Below the pieces are notes generated by a model. That model was given only the letters and a program-made list of their open reading frames with translations. It was not told where the DNA came from and did not search any database. A stretch of 64,000 nt of DNA from Amorphophallus konjac (Eukaryota > Streptophyta > Magnoliopsida > Alismatales > Araceae). Made by a program: the position numbers and the translations under genes. The stretch covers positions 78,929,059 through 78,993,058 of the forward strand of contig CM040117.1 in NCBI GenBank assembly GCA_022559845.1. The letters are read 5' to 3'. Of this stretch, positions 22,549-35,684 are shown in pieces. Each line of letters starts with the position of its first letter. Position 1 is the stretch's first letter.

Positions 22549-23672
22549 CACTGTTGCGGGTTTTTTTTCCCTTTTTTTTTATTTTTTTATGCCGGTGACC
22601 GGGGTGAAGGTAGGAATATAGCGGGAGAGGAAGATACGGGAGTTTGATGTATCTCGGGTATCCTCCTTTGGGCCGTAGGCCTCTCACGGCGATACTGGGC
22701 ACTCTCCTTTTATGGAAAGCCGAGAAGGGTCGAATGGCACAGGAGTATAGGGGCATAGGTTAGCCGGACAAGGTGCGGGCATGCCAGTCGATTTCTTAAA
22801 AATCACCTATGGAACCAAGAGTTGACTGGGGAAGCGCCACCAGGGCGCGACACGTGGGCTCAAGAGGTCGGGCGACACATGGATCAAGGGGGTTCCATGG
22901 GTGTGAGTGCGCAGGTGATTGTGGGAATCATGTATTGGATGTCTTTCCCCACCGACCGCAAGCGATCGGTGTTTATTTACATCGGATCGAATCCGAACAC
23001 CTTCGTTCTATGCTGAAGAGAAGCATGTATGTGTCTGAAGCCATGGGTGGAGGGTTGGGAGCATTCCGTAGTTGTGGGCGCACTTTTATCTGAGGGGTGA
23101 TGGCTGGGGTCAGGGATGTTAGGCACGTGTGTCGAATGGTGTAGGTAGAAAACTGGGGCCCGCACTTGGGCGCATGCCTTCAACTAGTTTTATGTTATAT
23201 GAGAGCCACATGGGCTTTACAAATGGGTCAAGGAGGCCAGAGTACAGGTAGCGCATGCCACGGGACAATTCCGATGTGTGAGTCAGTCCCCGGGTCAATG
23301 CGTGGTATAGCGGATATCGACGCGTTTTACAGAGGTCCTCCGTGAGGAATCGAGGCAAGCCTGATTGTCAGGAGGCACAAGCGGTCAGGGGCTAATGCTC
23401 ACTGGAGGTAGGACGAGGCTCGAAGATGAGCGGTCGGGTCTGGGCCTCGAAAGGTTAATGTCGTGGTGCTGGTGAGTCAGGGCCGGCCCCGGGTGAATTA
23501 CTCCTGAGCCAGGATTTTGATTAACTCGAGTCATCGGTCAAGGTGGTCGACGGCCAGCTCAGGGTAAGCAATGAGCACGTGTTTCTGTGTTGGGCATGAT
23601 GCTTTATACATGGCAGAGGTGGACCCGTGTACGATGGCTTGATGCCGTACGAGGGGAGTACATGTGGCATTC
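22549..23672. other. X: unidentified GC-rich repeat inserted in element I
   Basis: It begins at CACTGTTGCGGG followed by a T/C-rich run at 22561-22590 and continues GC-rich to the border with element C. There is no credible ORF; short open stretches on both strands have no recognisable domain. The first bases would fit either a CACTA-type transposon end (CACTG) or an LTR start (TGTTG at 22552). Its right part must lie beyond the window, after C. Confidence 0.4.
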
Positions 23673-25436
23673 TGTGACGACCCAAGATCCGGATACCGGG
23701 AAGAACCCGATACCATTCGAATCCTGGCCCGCCGCCCATGAGCCGAAGGGCTCGGAAGGGCTAAAAAGGAGTGTGGAGGCACAAAGAAATAGGAAATAAT
23801 GCAGGATAAATCAACAATTAACAGAAATAAATAAACAACTACATTTGTAGAGTCCAGTCCAACAGAAAGTATAGTCTAAAGCAGTAAAACGTACCACATG
23901 CCAAGTGAACACTCAGCCCGACGAGCTGGCAACTAAGAACCTCCAAATAGCACCCTCAAACCTCGAGGAAGAACCGCCGCACCTGAAAAGTAGGGGTGAG
24001 CCTCCTGTCACTGGCTTAGTAGGGATCCCGCGGAACCCCAACCGAGAACAACGGCGGTAACGAAAAGGAAAAACCGCTACAACTACAGTAGGAACAACGA
24101 ATCGGCGACTGGTCAAAACTCAGCACTACAGCTACTCCTACTGTACCGGTCAAGCAGAAAGAGAAATCTCGATCTCACAATCAGGAACTAGACCACTCTA
24201 ACACCAGGCCTACCGAGGAAACACTCACGGCAGCTCTGCCGTGAAGGCTTGTCCTCCCAGACAAGGCCAACCTGAACCACGCTGTCCAAGGTTGGGTCAC
24301 GACCACCCTATCATGAACACAACTCTAACAAGATGCAACCTCGGTGAAGCCACTAGCACCTTGGCCACTACCTCGGAAACACCGGACGGTCCATAAAACC
24401 ACGTCTCGCAGATGGGAAAAGAAACCAGAACAGGAGAGTCACGTCTCACGTGACAGGAGTACCTACCCACCAGAAGCAGGGTCGGATGGATCCACTGACG
24501 GCTTAGACCGCACCTCAGGTGTCTCCCTCCGGCCCAGCGGGAACTGAGACACCATACTAGTAACCACAAAGCAAGTGACTAGCTAGGGTCGCGCTCATCA
24601 GTGCGGGTCCACTGCACCCAACCACGTGTGCACACACAGATCGTACATCCTAGGTCTGGCCCTCTGACTGGTTTTCCCCTCAGCCGGACTCTGGCGTAAA
24701 ACGTGGGGCCCTACGGAAACCAGTCCAAAAACCGTCTCTCGGGATAGCCTCGCCACCACTCCCTGGTGGGACCACTCGCGTGTCGGAAGACTACGACTAG
24801 TGGGGAGTCACTGATGTGACCACTCTCCAAGAAGAAACTCTGAGAAACACACACGCACCTTGTGCGAAAGTCGAGAAGAACCAAGTGGCGCTGAGTCACT
24901 GGACTCTGGACAGTCCTCTAGACTCACTAAATCCAACAGTCCTTGAGTCACAAGACTCGGGGTCAAGACCGTCGTACGCAACGATGCAATGCCGTTAATC
25001 TAGCCTAAACCCTAGGTCTAAAACCATGGTAGCACGAATACCGAGGAAGCTCACGAGCCGCCGAGACCATTCCCTTCGGAAGGGAACTGAGAAGCCTTCC
25101 AGCCCCAGGCTGGACAGCTGGACTCACAGTCCGAGGCCACACATATGGCCCACGCGAAAAACACTGAAGCATGATTTCCAAGGCAGCTCACAAGCCGCCA
25201 CGCCGATTCCCCATCCTAAGGAAAGGCGAGAGACCTCCAGCCCCAGGCTGGCAACTGGACTCGCAGTCCAAGCCTGAACACTTGGCCTAGTCGGGAACCA
25301 TCTTCCGCAGGAAACTATGACATACGGGGGAACCCCACCGCACTCACACCGATGTACGGTGTCACAAGCCGAGAACACCACTTCCCGTGACTCGAATCGA
25401 CAAGGAAAGAACCACCGGTTAGACAAAACACAATAA

Positions 25437-26180
25437 ACGGTCCACCCTGGGCTGTTCCTGTAAACACAGTCGGTCGATGGACCGCCTTAGAACTCAAATG
25501 GTTCTACACAGACCGTTTGAAAATCTGGCACGGTTACCTACTGACCGCCTATAAGACCTATAAACGGTCCTCCTTGGGCCGTGCAAGATATGCACGGCCC
25601 CTCCTTGGACCACTCCAGATAATGAATGACTCAAATGGGGCCGTTCAAGCTCTGGACAGAACGAGAAACCACACGGCCTTACCCAGACCGTTCGAGACCT
25701 ACACGGTCCAATGATTGGCCACTTGGGTACATGAACGGTCCCCCTTGGGGCCGTCCAATCACCCAATGACACGAAAGCTGAACGGTCATCTCGTGACCGT
25801 GGAAACGTACACGGCCTAACCCAGGACCGTGCAAAGGACTAAACGGCCAAACCCTTGACCGTATAGACCCAACACTGTGCAACGGTTAAAACGTAACAGC
25901 CACAACCACCTCGGGAGTCACGCTGGCTCCACGAGGTACACGGTCGGCCTTTGGGCTGTCCAATAGTTACACGGTCGAACGATGGATCGTTTACCTTACC
26001 GACATAAAGGGGTAGGTGGCGGTCAGACCGAGACCACCCAACCATAAAATCGGTCTGCCTTAGACCGCCCAGATAGGCAGAGTGGTCTATCGCAGGGTCG
26101 CTACCCCAAAACATGGTGAAACAGACGATAAGCGGTCACCCTGGGGACCGTCTCACCTTATAAGCGGCTTCTGTAAGACC
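25437..26180. repeat. ACGGTC/GACCGT motif cluster in the C LTR
   Basis: Many copies of ACGGTC and its complement GACCGT, often paired with TTGGGCCGT, occur over ~750 bp. The cluster recurs at 41400-42140. Unlike the arrays in B, D, E and I it lies downstream of the TATA motif in the sense of transcription. Confidence 0.75.
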
Positions 26181-26736
26181 GTGTTTAAGCCGGAAAATCG
26201 AGAACGTTGGGAAACACCCCAAAAAGCCGTTCCACGCCCCATTCACCCCCGTGTGAAGGGGAAACAAAGGGGAATCCATCCCCAAGCACCATAACATGCA
26301 TCTATACCCTTTGATCAGTCAAAAATCCCACGAAACGAGAGATCCGTCTAACTCCCCAAAAACATGGATTTTGCCCAAAATGCGAAAATAAACCCGTTCG
26401 GCTCGCCACGGCCTACAAACTCGCGGGAAAGGAAGTGCACGAGCTGGGGTCCATCTCCCTACCTCCACTGAAGATTTCGCGCCCCGAGGTCGCCGATCCG
26501 TGAAGAAATGCCGTTTAAACCCTCGCCGGCTCGCGATCGCGCCACCGAGCTTCCACGCGCCTCCATCCCCCGATCATCGACCCATCCTCACCGTCCTCCT
26601 CGCCCGCGTCACCCCGCTGCACCCCCGCCCCGCTCCGTTGGCCGCCGGAGAAGAGAGGGTGAGAAGGGAGAGCATGTGAGAAGAGAGAGGGAGAGAGTGA
26701 GAAAATGAGAGTGAGGGAGAGAGAGAAAAATGAGGT

Positions 26737-26742
26737 TATATA
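26737..26742 (-). promoter_or_regulatory. TATA motif in the C LTR
   Basis: The minus strand reads TATATAACC about 230 bp into the LTR in element sense. The same motif recurs near 54840 in the other copy. Confidence 0.5.
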
Positions 26743-26972
26743 TGTAGAAAAACCCAAAAAGTCCAAAAATTCAAAAAAATACTTAAAATTACCTCTGCGA
26801 TCCTCGGGAGGAGCACAACCCATTGGTACTGTCCCGGAGTCAGAGAACGCCACGGTTCGCCCTACACAGTGTTCCAAAGGCACATCAGGGAAAAAGACGT
26901 GTAAAGCACATAATACACTCCAAGACCCACGAAAATGATCCAGACAATATCCAAAAATTCCGCGGTATTACA

Positions 26973-26986
26973 GCCCTCCCCCCTTA
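26973..26986 (-). other. Polypurine tract of element C
   Basis: The minus strand reads AAGGGGGGAGGG directly before the LTR start TGTAAT. The same tract recurs at 55076-55090 before the middle LTR. Confidence 0.85.
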
Positions 26987-29909
26987 AAGAAATTTCATCC
27001 TTGAAATTTAGGACTAGCACCAAGTAATAGGGGAAGAACACTAAACCAACTGACAACGCCGTCAGAGCCCCAGCACAGAAAACCTTGATTTTTACAAAAA
27101 CACCGATCCTGAGGGACACAGCCATACTACAATCACGAACGACACCTCGCCCCGCATGCCGCGCACACCGGCCATCAAAGCAGGCATACACCAAAAGACA
27201 CATTCCAACATCACCTCAGACAACGTGAGAATCAATCATGGCACCGCTGCCATCCCCTCTCTCACCGAGGAGACACAGTCCTCGTCGCGAGAAACAGCTA
27301 TCGATCTATCCTATGGTCAGCAGACAAATCACACATTAGCTTCACAGCCAGCTGACTGAACTCACTCCCTGATCAAAGGAACAACCAATACAGAGCCTCC
27401 ACTGGCTCATGCAGTCATCTCAACAGACCGCAACCAGAACATCGGCTCAGCACCAAGAACCACCTCACACCTGGCAAGCTGAAAGCCAGACATATCACTA
27501 TGCCAACTCTGTCAGAAGATAAATTCTGACAAAGCCTAGATCCCATCCGAAAAGGCACATCACATAAACGATCACCAAAGGTCTCATTGAAACACAACTC
27601 TCACCGTTCACGATGCACCACCATCAGCATCTTCTGTCTGTGAAAAGACCACACGCTGGTCACCAGCTGCTCGTCAACGGGAAACCTCCACCGGCCCAAT
27701 GGGCACGATGCAACTCATAACAGGCCATCCGCTGACTCACACACAGACAATTACCACATCATGAGCTGAACTTCTCTCGGATACTGCATCCGATCTCCAT
27801 CATCGTGCCAACTCAACCCTCTCAGGGGAGCATGATGAAACCAAAGATAAGACTCAGGAGTCTTCGATCATCACCTCACTCGACTCAGACATACAGGGAA
27901 ATCCTCCCATGCTGGTCACTAGACAAGGGATAACCACTCCAACGCAAACGTCCCATCAAGGACCACCACTCCGACGCCAATCTCGGTTAAAGGCCTCCGC
28001 CCACAGGCGTCACTCTTCCGTCTTGTCTCATCAAATCCTTCGTCTCAATTAATCCAAGTGGACACCTGCCAATCCTGATTCTGCCCTTACCACAGAGCCA
28101 CGGGACACCACCGGAACATTTCATGGCACACATCTCTAGGAGAGGAAAGTGCCATCCAATCTCACAGTAACTTGGTCGCCAACGCTGCGGCCAATGCACA
28201 CGGGTCTCCAACAATACGCATCTTATCATGGTCGACTACGAGACTAGCCTTACCAGTCACTCGCAGCTACCAACAGGAACCCATAATCTGCCAGAGATCA
28301 CTTCCTCAAAACACGATCTCATCCGAGGACACAACCTCCAATACAAGTCGGGCACCAAGCTACCGACTCTGACTAACACGTCCTCGACCACCGTCAGGCG
28401 ACATCCTCAATAGCCCCTTCCGGGTCACACCGATGCCTGACATGATTTGCATCACATGAATAGGGTACTCATGCGGCACGCTTGCCGACATACTTTCCCA
28501 ACACTCCATCCTGCCAGTGCCAAGAACTACAATACCGCGAGCAACGGTACGGCAACAACACGTCTCACACAGAGGAACCAATCCTCCAATGCTCAACACA
28601 ACCTCAGGAATCCGCCCGTAGCACCCAACACTACGATCCTAAACTTGTGGGTTATGGGCCCACCGGCTTCCGTTGCACACTCTGATCCACACGCGTACAA
28701 CCATCACGGCAACTCGGGACTCATCATCCCGACAATCCACAACTCGGCTGGCCAACTTCAGAAAATACGGTTAAGGAAAGCTCCCTTACCTCGAACCCCA
28801 AGCACAGATTCTGAACTGCCACGCATCAGAAAGTTCCAACACCAGCCAAGAATGCGAACACCGCCCAACCAGCACTCATCCTTCCAAGACAGTGCGAACA
28901 CCCTTACACACCAGGGGAAATGGGCACAACTCCCACAGGCAACCACCTTGCCAAAACACGGATCACGTCTCGCACGGACTTTATGGCACATGAGGGCAAA
29001 CCAATCCGGACACGCGATGCAAGATGACGAAGCTTAGCTAAACGCAATCTCTCCAACCAAAGGGGAAACCGATCACACCTTCGACCAACGGAAAAATCTT
29101 CACACTTGACCTGACCTCGAACCTTGCATACGTTGGGAATAGCACCATCCAGCACCAAGAAAACCATCACCACGTCAGGTCAGCACCTCCGACACACTCG
29201 ACGAGTGTCACGTCGGACCACGATCACAGCATCTCTCGATGCACCACTACAGCAATTCCTTGAACTGCAACACACCATGCCAAGTGCCACAACACGAGCC
29301 ATAATCGACAACCGCCGATGCTCATCCTCGAGTCCCGAAACCACCGCGGAACCTTCTCATCTCAACCAAATCCAAGGCGAACACAACCCATTCGCACATA
29401 AGACCGTAGGAGCAAGACTTACTGGGACACCACAGCCCAATCCTACCTCGAAATCTGCAAGAATAACCGGGACCGACACGTCATTCCTGACACCACAGAG
29501 CATGAAAAGGACATCAGGTTCGACGAAACAGCAGCTCACCGAGAAGATCCTCCGCTCACCCGAGCACACTTCTCGATCAGAACACCCGCTCTGCCACCTT
29601 AAAACTCAACCTTAACATCTTAGGGGCTAGATAAACCCACGCTAGAGTGGCCAGATTCAACAACAGCTCCCTCAGATGACGCTCACGGCCACTTTACCAC
29701 AAACAGTCCTCGCCAGCCACCTGACCTCGCTGCAAAAATCTTGAACACAGCAATGCACCTTAACAGCACCGCGTGGCGCACTCAAGCTCTCAAGTGAGAA
29801 ATCAAGCAAAAAACATGCACGAAACCCTATGCCAGCTACCGACCGTACTGGACCTTATGGACTCTAATCACTGTAATATTTTGAATTCCTATGTACGTCC
29901 ATAACCACC
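26987..29909 (-). other. Internal region of element C, no coding sequence recognised
   Basis: About 2.9 kb of C-rich + strand sequence. The longest open stretch (28447-29037, + strand) is antisense to the element and shows no domain. The first ~0.95 kb recurs at 55076-56031. I see no gag, protease, RT or integrase motif on either strand. Confidence 0.7.
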
Positions 29910-29921
29910 GCTCTGATACCA
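29910..29921 (-). other. Primer binding site of element C
   Basis: The minus strand reads TGGTATCAGAGC, two bases from the LTR end. Confidence 0.92.
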
Positions 29922-29923
29922 AC

Positions 29924-31391
29924 TGTGACGACCCAAGATCCGGATACTGGGAAGAACCCGATACCATTCGAATCCTGGGCCGCCGCCCACGAGCCCGAGG
30001 GCTCGGAAGGGCTAAAAAGGAGTGTGGAGGCACAAAGAAATATTAAATACTACAGGAAAAATCAACAATTAACAGAAATAAATAAACAACTATAGCAGCA
30101 GAGTCCAGTCTAATAGAAAGTACAATCTAAAGTAGTAAAACGTACCACATGCCAAGTGAACACTCAAGCCCGGTGAGCTGGCAACTAAGAACCTCTGAAC
30201 AGCACCCTCGAACCTCGAGGAAGAACCACAGCACATGAAAAGCAGTGGTGAGCCTCCTGTCACTGGCTCAGTAGGGATCCCGTGGAACCCCAACTAAGAA
30301 CATAACGAAAAGGAAAAATAGCTACAACTACAGTAGGAACAGCGAATCGGTAGTCGGTCAAAACTCAGCACTACAGCTACTCCTACTGTACCAGTCAAGC
30401 AGAAAGAGAAATCCCGATCTCACAATCGGGAACCGGACCACTCTAACACCAGGCCTACTGAAGAAACACTCACGGTAGCTCCGTCGTGAAGGCATGTCCT
30501 CCCAGACAAGGCCAACCTGGACCACGCTGTCCAAGGTAGGGGGATGACCATGCTGTCGTGAACACAACTCTAACAAGATGCCACCTTGGTGAAGGCACTG
30601 GCACATTGGCCACTACCTCGGAAACACCGGATGGTCCAGAAAACCACGTCTCGCAGACGGGAAACAAAACCAGAACAGGAGAGTCACGTCTCATGTGACA
30701 GGAGTACCTGCCCACCAGAAGCAAGGCTGGATGCGTCCACTGACGGCTTAGACCGTGCCTCAGGTGTCTCCCTTCAGCCCAGCGGGAACTGAGACACCGT
30801 ACTTGTAACCACAAAGTAAGTGACTAGCTGGGGTTACGCTCATCATCACGGGTCCACTACCCCCAACCACTTGTGCACACACATACCGTATGTCCTAGGT
30901 CTGGCCCTCTGACTGGTTTTCCCCTCAGTCGGACTCTGGCGTCAAACGTGGGGCCCTACGGAAACCAGTCCAAAAATCGTCTCTCGAGATAGCTTCGCCA
31001 CCACTCCCTGGTGGGACCACTCGCGTGTCGGAAGACTATGACTAGTGGGGAGTCACTAATGTGACCACTCTCCAAGAAGAAACTCTGAGAAACACACACG
31101 CACCCTGTGCAAAAGTCGAGAAGAACCAAGTGGCGCTGAGTCACTAGACTCTGGACAGTCCTCTAGACTCACTAAATCCAACGGTCCTTGAGTCACAAGA
31201 CTCGGGGTCAAGACCGTCGTACGCAACGACGTAATGCCGTTAATCTAGCCTAAACCCTAGGTCTAAAACCACAGTAGCATGATTACCGAGGTAGCTCACG
31301 AGCCGCCGAGACCATTCCCTTGGGAAGGGAACTGAGAAGCCTTCCAGCCCCAAGCTGGACAGCTGGACTCACAGTCCGAGGCCACACATAT
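29924..31391 (-). repeat. Middle LTR of element C, part 1
   Basis: It matches the left LTR from 23673 to ~25147 and stops at CACATAT, where element D begins. The LTR continues at 41114. Confidence 0.92.
31387..31391. repeat. Target site duplication of element D
   Basis: CATAT at 31387-31391 is repeated at 41109-41113. Removing D and one copy restores the CACATATGGCC seen uninterrupted in the left LTR of C near 25145. Confidence 0.95.
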
Positions 31392-31642
31392 TGAAGTCCC
31401 GCGATCAATGACACCCAAGAGGGGGGTGAATTGGGTGTTTACCAATTTTAAGAAAACTTTTGGCTTTTTACAAAATATGTGGTAAACAATAATTAGCAAT
31501 TGAAAACTAATTAACCAATTCTCTCAAACTCACCGTTCCCACACGACCATACAACGAAAACAATCAAATCACACAAATAACACACAATGCACAGCGGTTT
31601 TTAAGGTGGTTCGGATACAACGACGGCAATCCTACGTCCACC

Positions 31643-31662
31643 CCTCACCAAACCCGGTGAGG
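31643..31662 (-). other. Conserved R-U5 hairpin, element D (3' LTR)
   Basis: A 7-bp stem CCTCACC/GGTGAGG encloses a 6-nt loop. It is followed on the minus strand by GGTGGACGTAGG and then GAACCACCTTAAAAA. Confidence 0.78.
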
Positions 31663-32596
31663 CTTCACTCGGGGATAAATCCCCAAACGGAGACAATGCT
31701 CCAACCACACACGCAGGACGACGCCTGCACACACACATGGGGACGCACCCCAACCCACACACGGAGACAAGCTCCAACACACACACACACACACACGGAG
31801 ATGAACTCCAACACGATTCGACAATCGGATCACAACCACACACACAAGATCGAACGGATCTAAAAAGACCCTCACACACACAAATGCAGATCTAGGAAGA
31901 TCCACATACACACATGAATCAATTACAACACACACACAAATAACCACGGATCCAACATGATCCACACACACACAAGTTATTGCTGTTTATGATGAAACAC
32001 AAATATGAGACTTAAAGCACAAGACACCAAAGTAAATAGACCACAGTTTAGAATGCTCCTGATTTAGGCTCCTCCTGAGTGTATGCTCCGGGTGTTCGCG
32101 TTGATTCCTTCTTCACCTGAATGGCTTGAGACTCAGCTTGAATGGCCTTGTATTGGATGTAGGTTTCCTTGCACGGAGTACTATTCACTGCTACAGTACT
32201 TCTTCTTCTCTTCACTTGGACAGCCTTCCCTTAAGCTCTTCTTGAGATCCTTGCTTGATTGGAACTCCCTGGCTTTAGAAGATGACTGAATGGCTTCAGT
32301 TGATGCTTGAATGGCTTCGATCGGATGAAGAACTTGGTGGAAGGAATGTTGTTCATGATCGTTGCAACAACCTTCCTTTGATAGCTACTATCTTGATTTC
32401 TCTAGGTTGATTTGGTGTTGCTTCAATTCATGGGAAGATGAAGGCTTCAAAATAGATCTTGGATCTTCAACTATGCTGAGGCTTTGATCTTCGAATCACT
32501 GTTCACGGCTACAGTGATATTCCTCCTCTTCCTTGAGCCAACTTGATCTCTCTTGTTCTCTTGGAGCCTCTTAGGGTTTATGACCTCAAAGAGAGG

Positions 32597-32603
32597 TTTT
32601 ATA
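32597..32603 (-). promoter_or_regulatory. TATA box of element D (3' LTR copy)
   Basis: The minus strand reads TATAAAA in the context GGTTATAAAACC. It follows the GGTCGACC array by ~130 bp. The other LTR has it at 40365-40371. Confidence 0.7.
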
Positions 32604-32729
32604 ACCCTTGTAAGGTTAGGAGACAAGTCCCAGACCTAGATCCACAAAATCTGGGGTGATTGGGAGCATTGGGATTAAAGAAATGGGGTGAAGGACCTCT
32701 TTTCAAACTTGACACAAAAGTCAACAAAG

Positions 32730-32900
32730 GAGGGCCTCGGGGCTGGCGGTCGACCGGTGGAGGGCTGGCGGTCGATCGGAATTTTATAGGTTTCAGTCCG
32801 TTGCTTGCTGGGAAAAATGGTTGACCGCCCCTATCTGGGCGGTCGACCGCTGCTGGCGATCGACCGGTCTTGGACCGGCTGTCGACCGCTGGCAGGGGAA
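32730..32900. repeat. GGTCGACC palindrome array in the U3 of element D
   Basis: About six copies of GGCGGTCGACCGC or close variants occur in 170 bp, directly upstream of TATA in element sense. They recur at 40500-40655. The same palindrome fills U3 of element E. Confidence 0.88.
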
Positions 32901-33341
32901 GCCCCAGGTTTCTCCCGTTCAGCCCTTTAAACCCTTGAGAAGTTCATTCACGTTTGTGGCATCAAACTCCTTCGACCTTGAGGATTTGTACTAAGTATAT
33001 GGACCAATGGTTCTTGACAGTAAATGACATATACCACCTGTTTTGGATTGAAGAGGAGCATGGTGCTTATCCACACGTTTGGTTTACCAGGTGGCTACCA
33101 TGAGTTGATCCTGCAAGTAAAATAGTCATGGTTAATACCATGCTTGTTCACATTAAAGAGATTATGAAACCTCTTGTCTCTTGCAAACCCAACATAAACA
33201 ATAAGATGAATGAGCACAATCATCAAGAACATGTGTAATCATCACAGGTTTAGTTATCATCATTAAAGCACACATTAAGTTTAGTTATCATCAAAACCAT
33301 AACTTAACAATTACAACAATCATCAAAACCATAACTCAACA

Positions 33342-33360
33342 ATCTCCGCCTTTTTGATGA
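33342..33360 (-). other. Polypurine tract of element D
   Basis: The minus strand reads AAAAAGGCGGAGAT just before the LTR. The run is broken by one C, unlike the cleaner PPT-like tract at 33452. Confidence 0.75.
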
Positions 33361-35580
33361 TGACAAACTTATTGATGATGACAAACTTAATGATAAACTT
33401 ATGATGATATAACAGTGGTCTCTCCCCTTGTCATACACAAACATCAATTTTCTCCCCCTTTGACATAATCAAAAAATGGGATAATGCAACACTTTCTCGC
33501 CCTGGGACATGATCAACAATATCATCAAGCTGAAGGAATCCAAAAGAGGACTAACAAGCTTATCTTCCTTTGAGGTAAAAAGAGCCCATCTTAGCAAATC
33601 AGAACAAGCTGCAAGGGCAAATCATGGATGAACAAATCACATGATTCCAATTAGATGAGATCAATTGGTGATAGTTGCACAAAACAATATGATACCATGC
33701 AACATAAATTCAATCAAGCATATGTTGATGCCAATTGAATGGAATGATTGGCCTCAAGGATGGGAGACAATGGAGATGTTCACAAGATGAGGCATTCAGC
33801 AAGATAGCATTCAAAAACTAGATCCCATACCAGATTTTCACAATATGAAAGAGCAGGATGGCACAGCAAAAGATTTTCGTTTATTTTCAAATTTTTGATT
33901 TTTGTAATTTCTGAAAATGCATAAGAACTCAACGCAAGCATGTGATGACACTATGAATGCAAGCATGATACCATTGGAAAGCAAAGACCCCATATGGCAA
34001 GTGTAAACAAATTGAAGTCCAAATTTGTGAGATTTTCAGTAATTTTTCAAAATTTTAAATTTCTTATGAAATGCATGAGGCTATATACAAACAATTGATG
34101 AGACATGATAAGCACTCAATGCAGTCAGGCAGATACATATATATAGACATGCAAGTATATCACTCCCTTACTAATTGAAGAAGGGAGTGGGTATAAGAAG
34201 GATGCAAGAGAATCATGATAATCGGAATGCACATGTGTAGCACATGGGAGGTTGTGTAATTATATAGGAGAATCATGCAATTACTAATATAGTCAATCAA
34301 CTTTCTGAATACATATTAAATCAAATTTCCAGATGTGTAAGTGAGAAACATGAAAAATGATAGTTGTAATATGGATATTCAGATTTTCAGATTAACACAA
34401 GGAGACATTTTACAAACTTCACTTCAATTTTGAGAACAGCGTATTGGAGACTACGCTCTACCACAATGAGTTTTCAGCATCATTTTTCAACTCAAGATAG
34501 ACAGAATTTTTTAAGAGTGATCAGGTTCAAGATGATTCATTTTTACGCGAGTAGACGCATGGAGCTCATGCCAGAATCCCCAGTTACTCAGAATACTGAA
34601 CCATTTCACCTCATTTTGAACAGAGGTACTAGTCAACACTTTTTAGATATGAACCACATCATGTCTTAGGTGACATGTGCCCAGTTTACTCAGTGAGACC
34701 GAGCATTACTCTATCTTTCATTTTTATTTCAGATTTTTCAACAAGGATGGGTAGGCAACTTTTTCCTCAATTGTCTCTTCATTATACATGCAGCAAGTTT
34801 AATATCTCAAGAGTGTTGAAAAGAAATTCATATATCATTATCTTTAACACTCATTTTCACATTTTGTGCAAGAAGTGTGCGAATTTGATTCAGCATGTAT
34901 ATCGAAAACATCATGAACACATAACAAGACAGCTCCCCCTAAACAGATGCACTTATGAAATAAGAACTCCCCCATAGTGTACAGAAAGAAACACTCCAAT
35001 AATAACTCAAATGTAGCATTATTTATCAAGAGGACATAAGGTCATAGAAGTGCCAAAGGATGGGGTTTAATAGCATATGATAGCACACAGGCACACATTG
35101 GAGTTTATGCAACTGCACTATGACATGCATGCGAGCAATGTGATGTCAATTTGATACCAATGGAATGGATGCCAACTAAATGAACCAAGTGCGACTAATG
35201 ATATGCAATGTCATGCGTTCTAATGCAATGCAGCCTATGAGGATATAAGAATGCAATGCAAAAATGAGATGCACGTGCTTATTTTTCAAACTGGTGAGAT
35301 GAATGGCAATCACATTTTATTCTTGAATCAAACAATCAACTTTCATGACATGATCTTTATAATAAAGGTGCATACATGATCAAAAATTAAGCAATGCAAC
35401 CCAATTTTCAGAATTATTCAAAATCAGATTTTCAATAGCATTTCATAATTTTCAAATGAGAAATCATCCACAAGTCAAATGTTTAGATCATTTGATCAAA
35501 ACATATCTTGAATATAATTAGCTCAAGTCAAGGATCCATTCACAGATCAACCTTACATAAGCCAGTTACAATTGTCAAGA

Positions 35581-35684
35581 TCTGGTACAAGGCAGAGATT
35601 TTAGTCCGAAGACCCAGCTCACGCATAGGGAATGCTTCCAAGTGGACATAATCCACTCTTCCATAAACGCCATTTGATATACCA
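35581..35684 (-). repeat. Conserved block, copy 1 (element D)
   Basis: In element sense it opens TGGTATATCAAATGG, has GCGTGAG in the middle and closes with CTCTGCCTTGTACCA. It carries an extra ~20 nt in the centre compared with copy 2. Confidence 0.8.

Larger units (their letters stand above)
23673..26972 (-). repeat. Left LTR of element C (3300 bp)
   Basis: It starts TGTGACGACCC and ends GGTATTACA on the + strand. It aligns along its length with the three-part middle LTR. A minus-strand TATA motif is at 26737-26742. ORFs inside it are repeated in the other copy and are not genes. Confidence 0.92.
31392..33341 (-). repeat. 3' LTR of element D (1950 bp)
   Basis: It begins TGAAGTCCC and ends CTCAACA on the + strand. 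It includes CA-microsatellites around 31720-31970 (longest run at 31777-31796), the hairpin at 31643-31662, TATA at 32597-32603, four TGAATGGC-type repeats near 32118-32310, and a GGTCGACC motif array at 32730-32900. Confidence 0.95.

Noticed and set aside
22809..23093. Open frames in X as a possible host gene
   Set aside because: Both strands have overlapping short frames typical of GC-rich DNA, with no domain or splice structure that I can see.
26508..26883. Open frames near the start of the C LTR as an exon
   Set aside because: The same sequence is in the middle LTR (54611-54869), so it is repeat sequence; a promoter motif rather than coding is likely.
28447..29037. 196-codon open frame on the + strand
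   Set aside because: It is antisense to element C, of biased composition (His, Thr, Asn, Pro), without a domain, and lies in a C-rich region where chance ORFs are common.
31720..31970. CA-rich ORFs on both strands (31606-31971) as genes
   Set aside because: They are translations of CA-microsatellite-rich LTR sequence and recur in the other D LTR.
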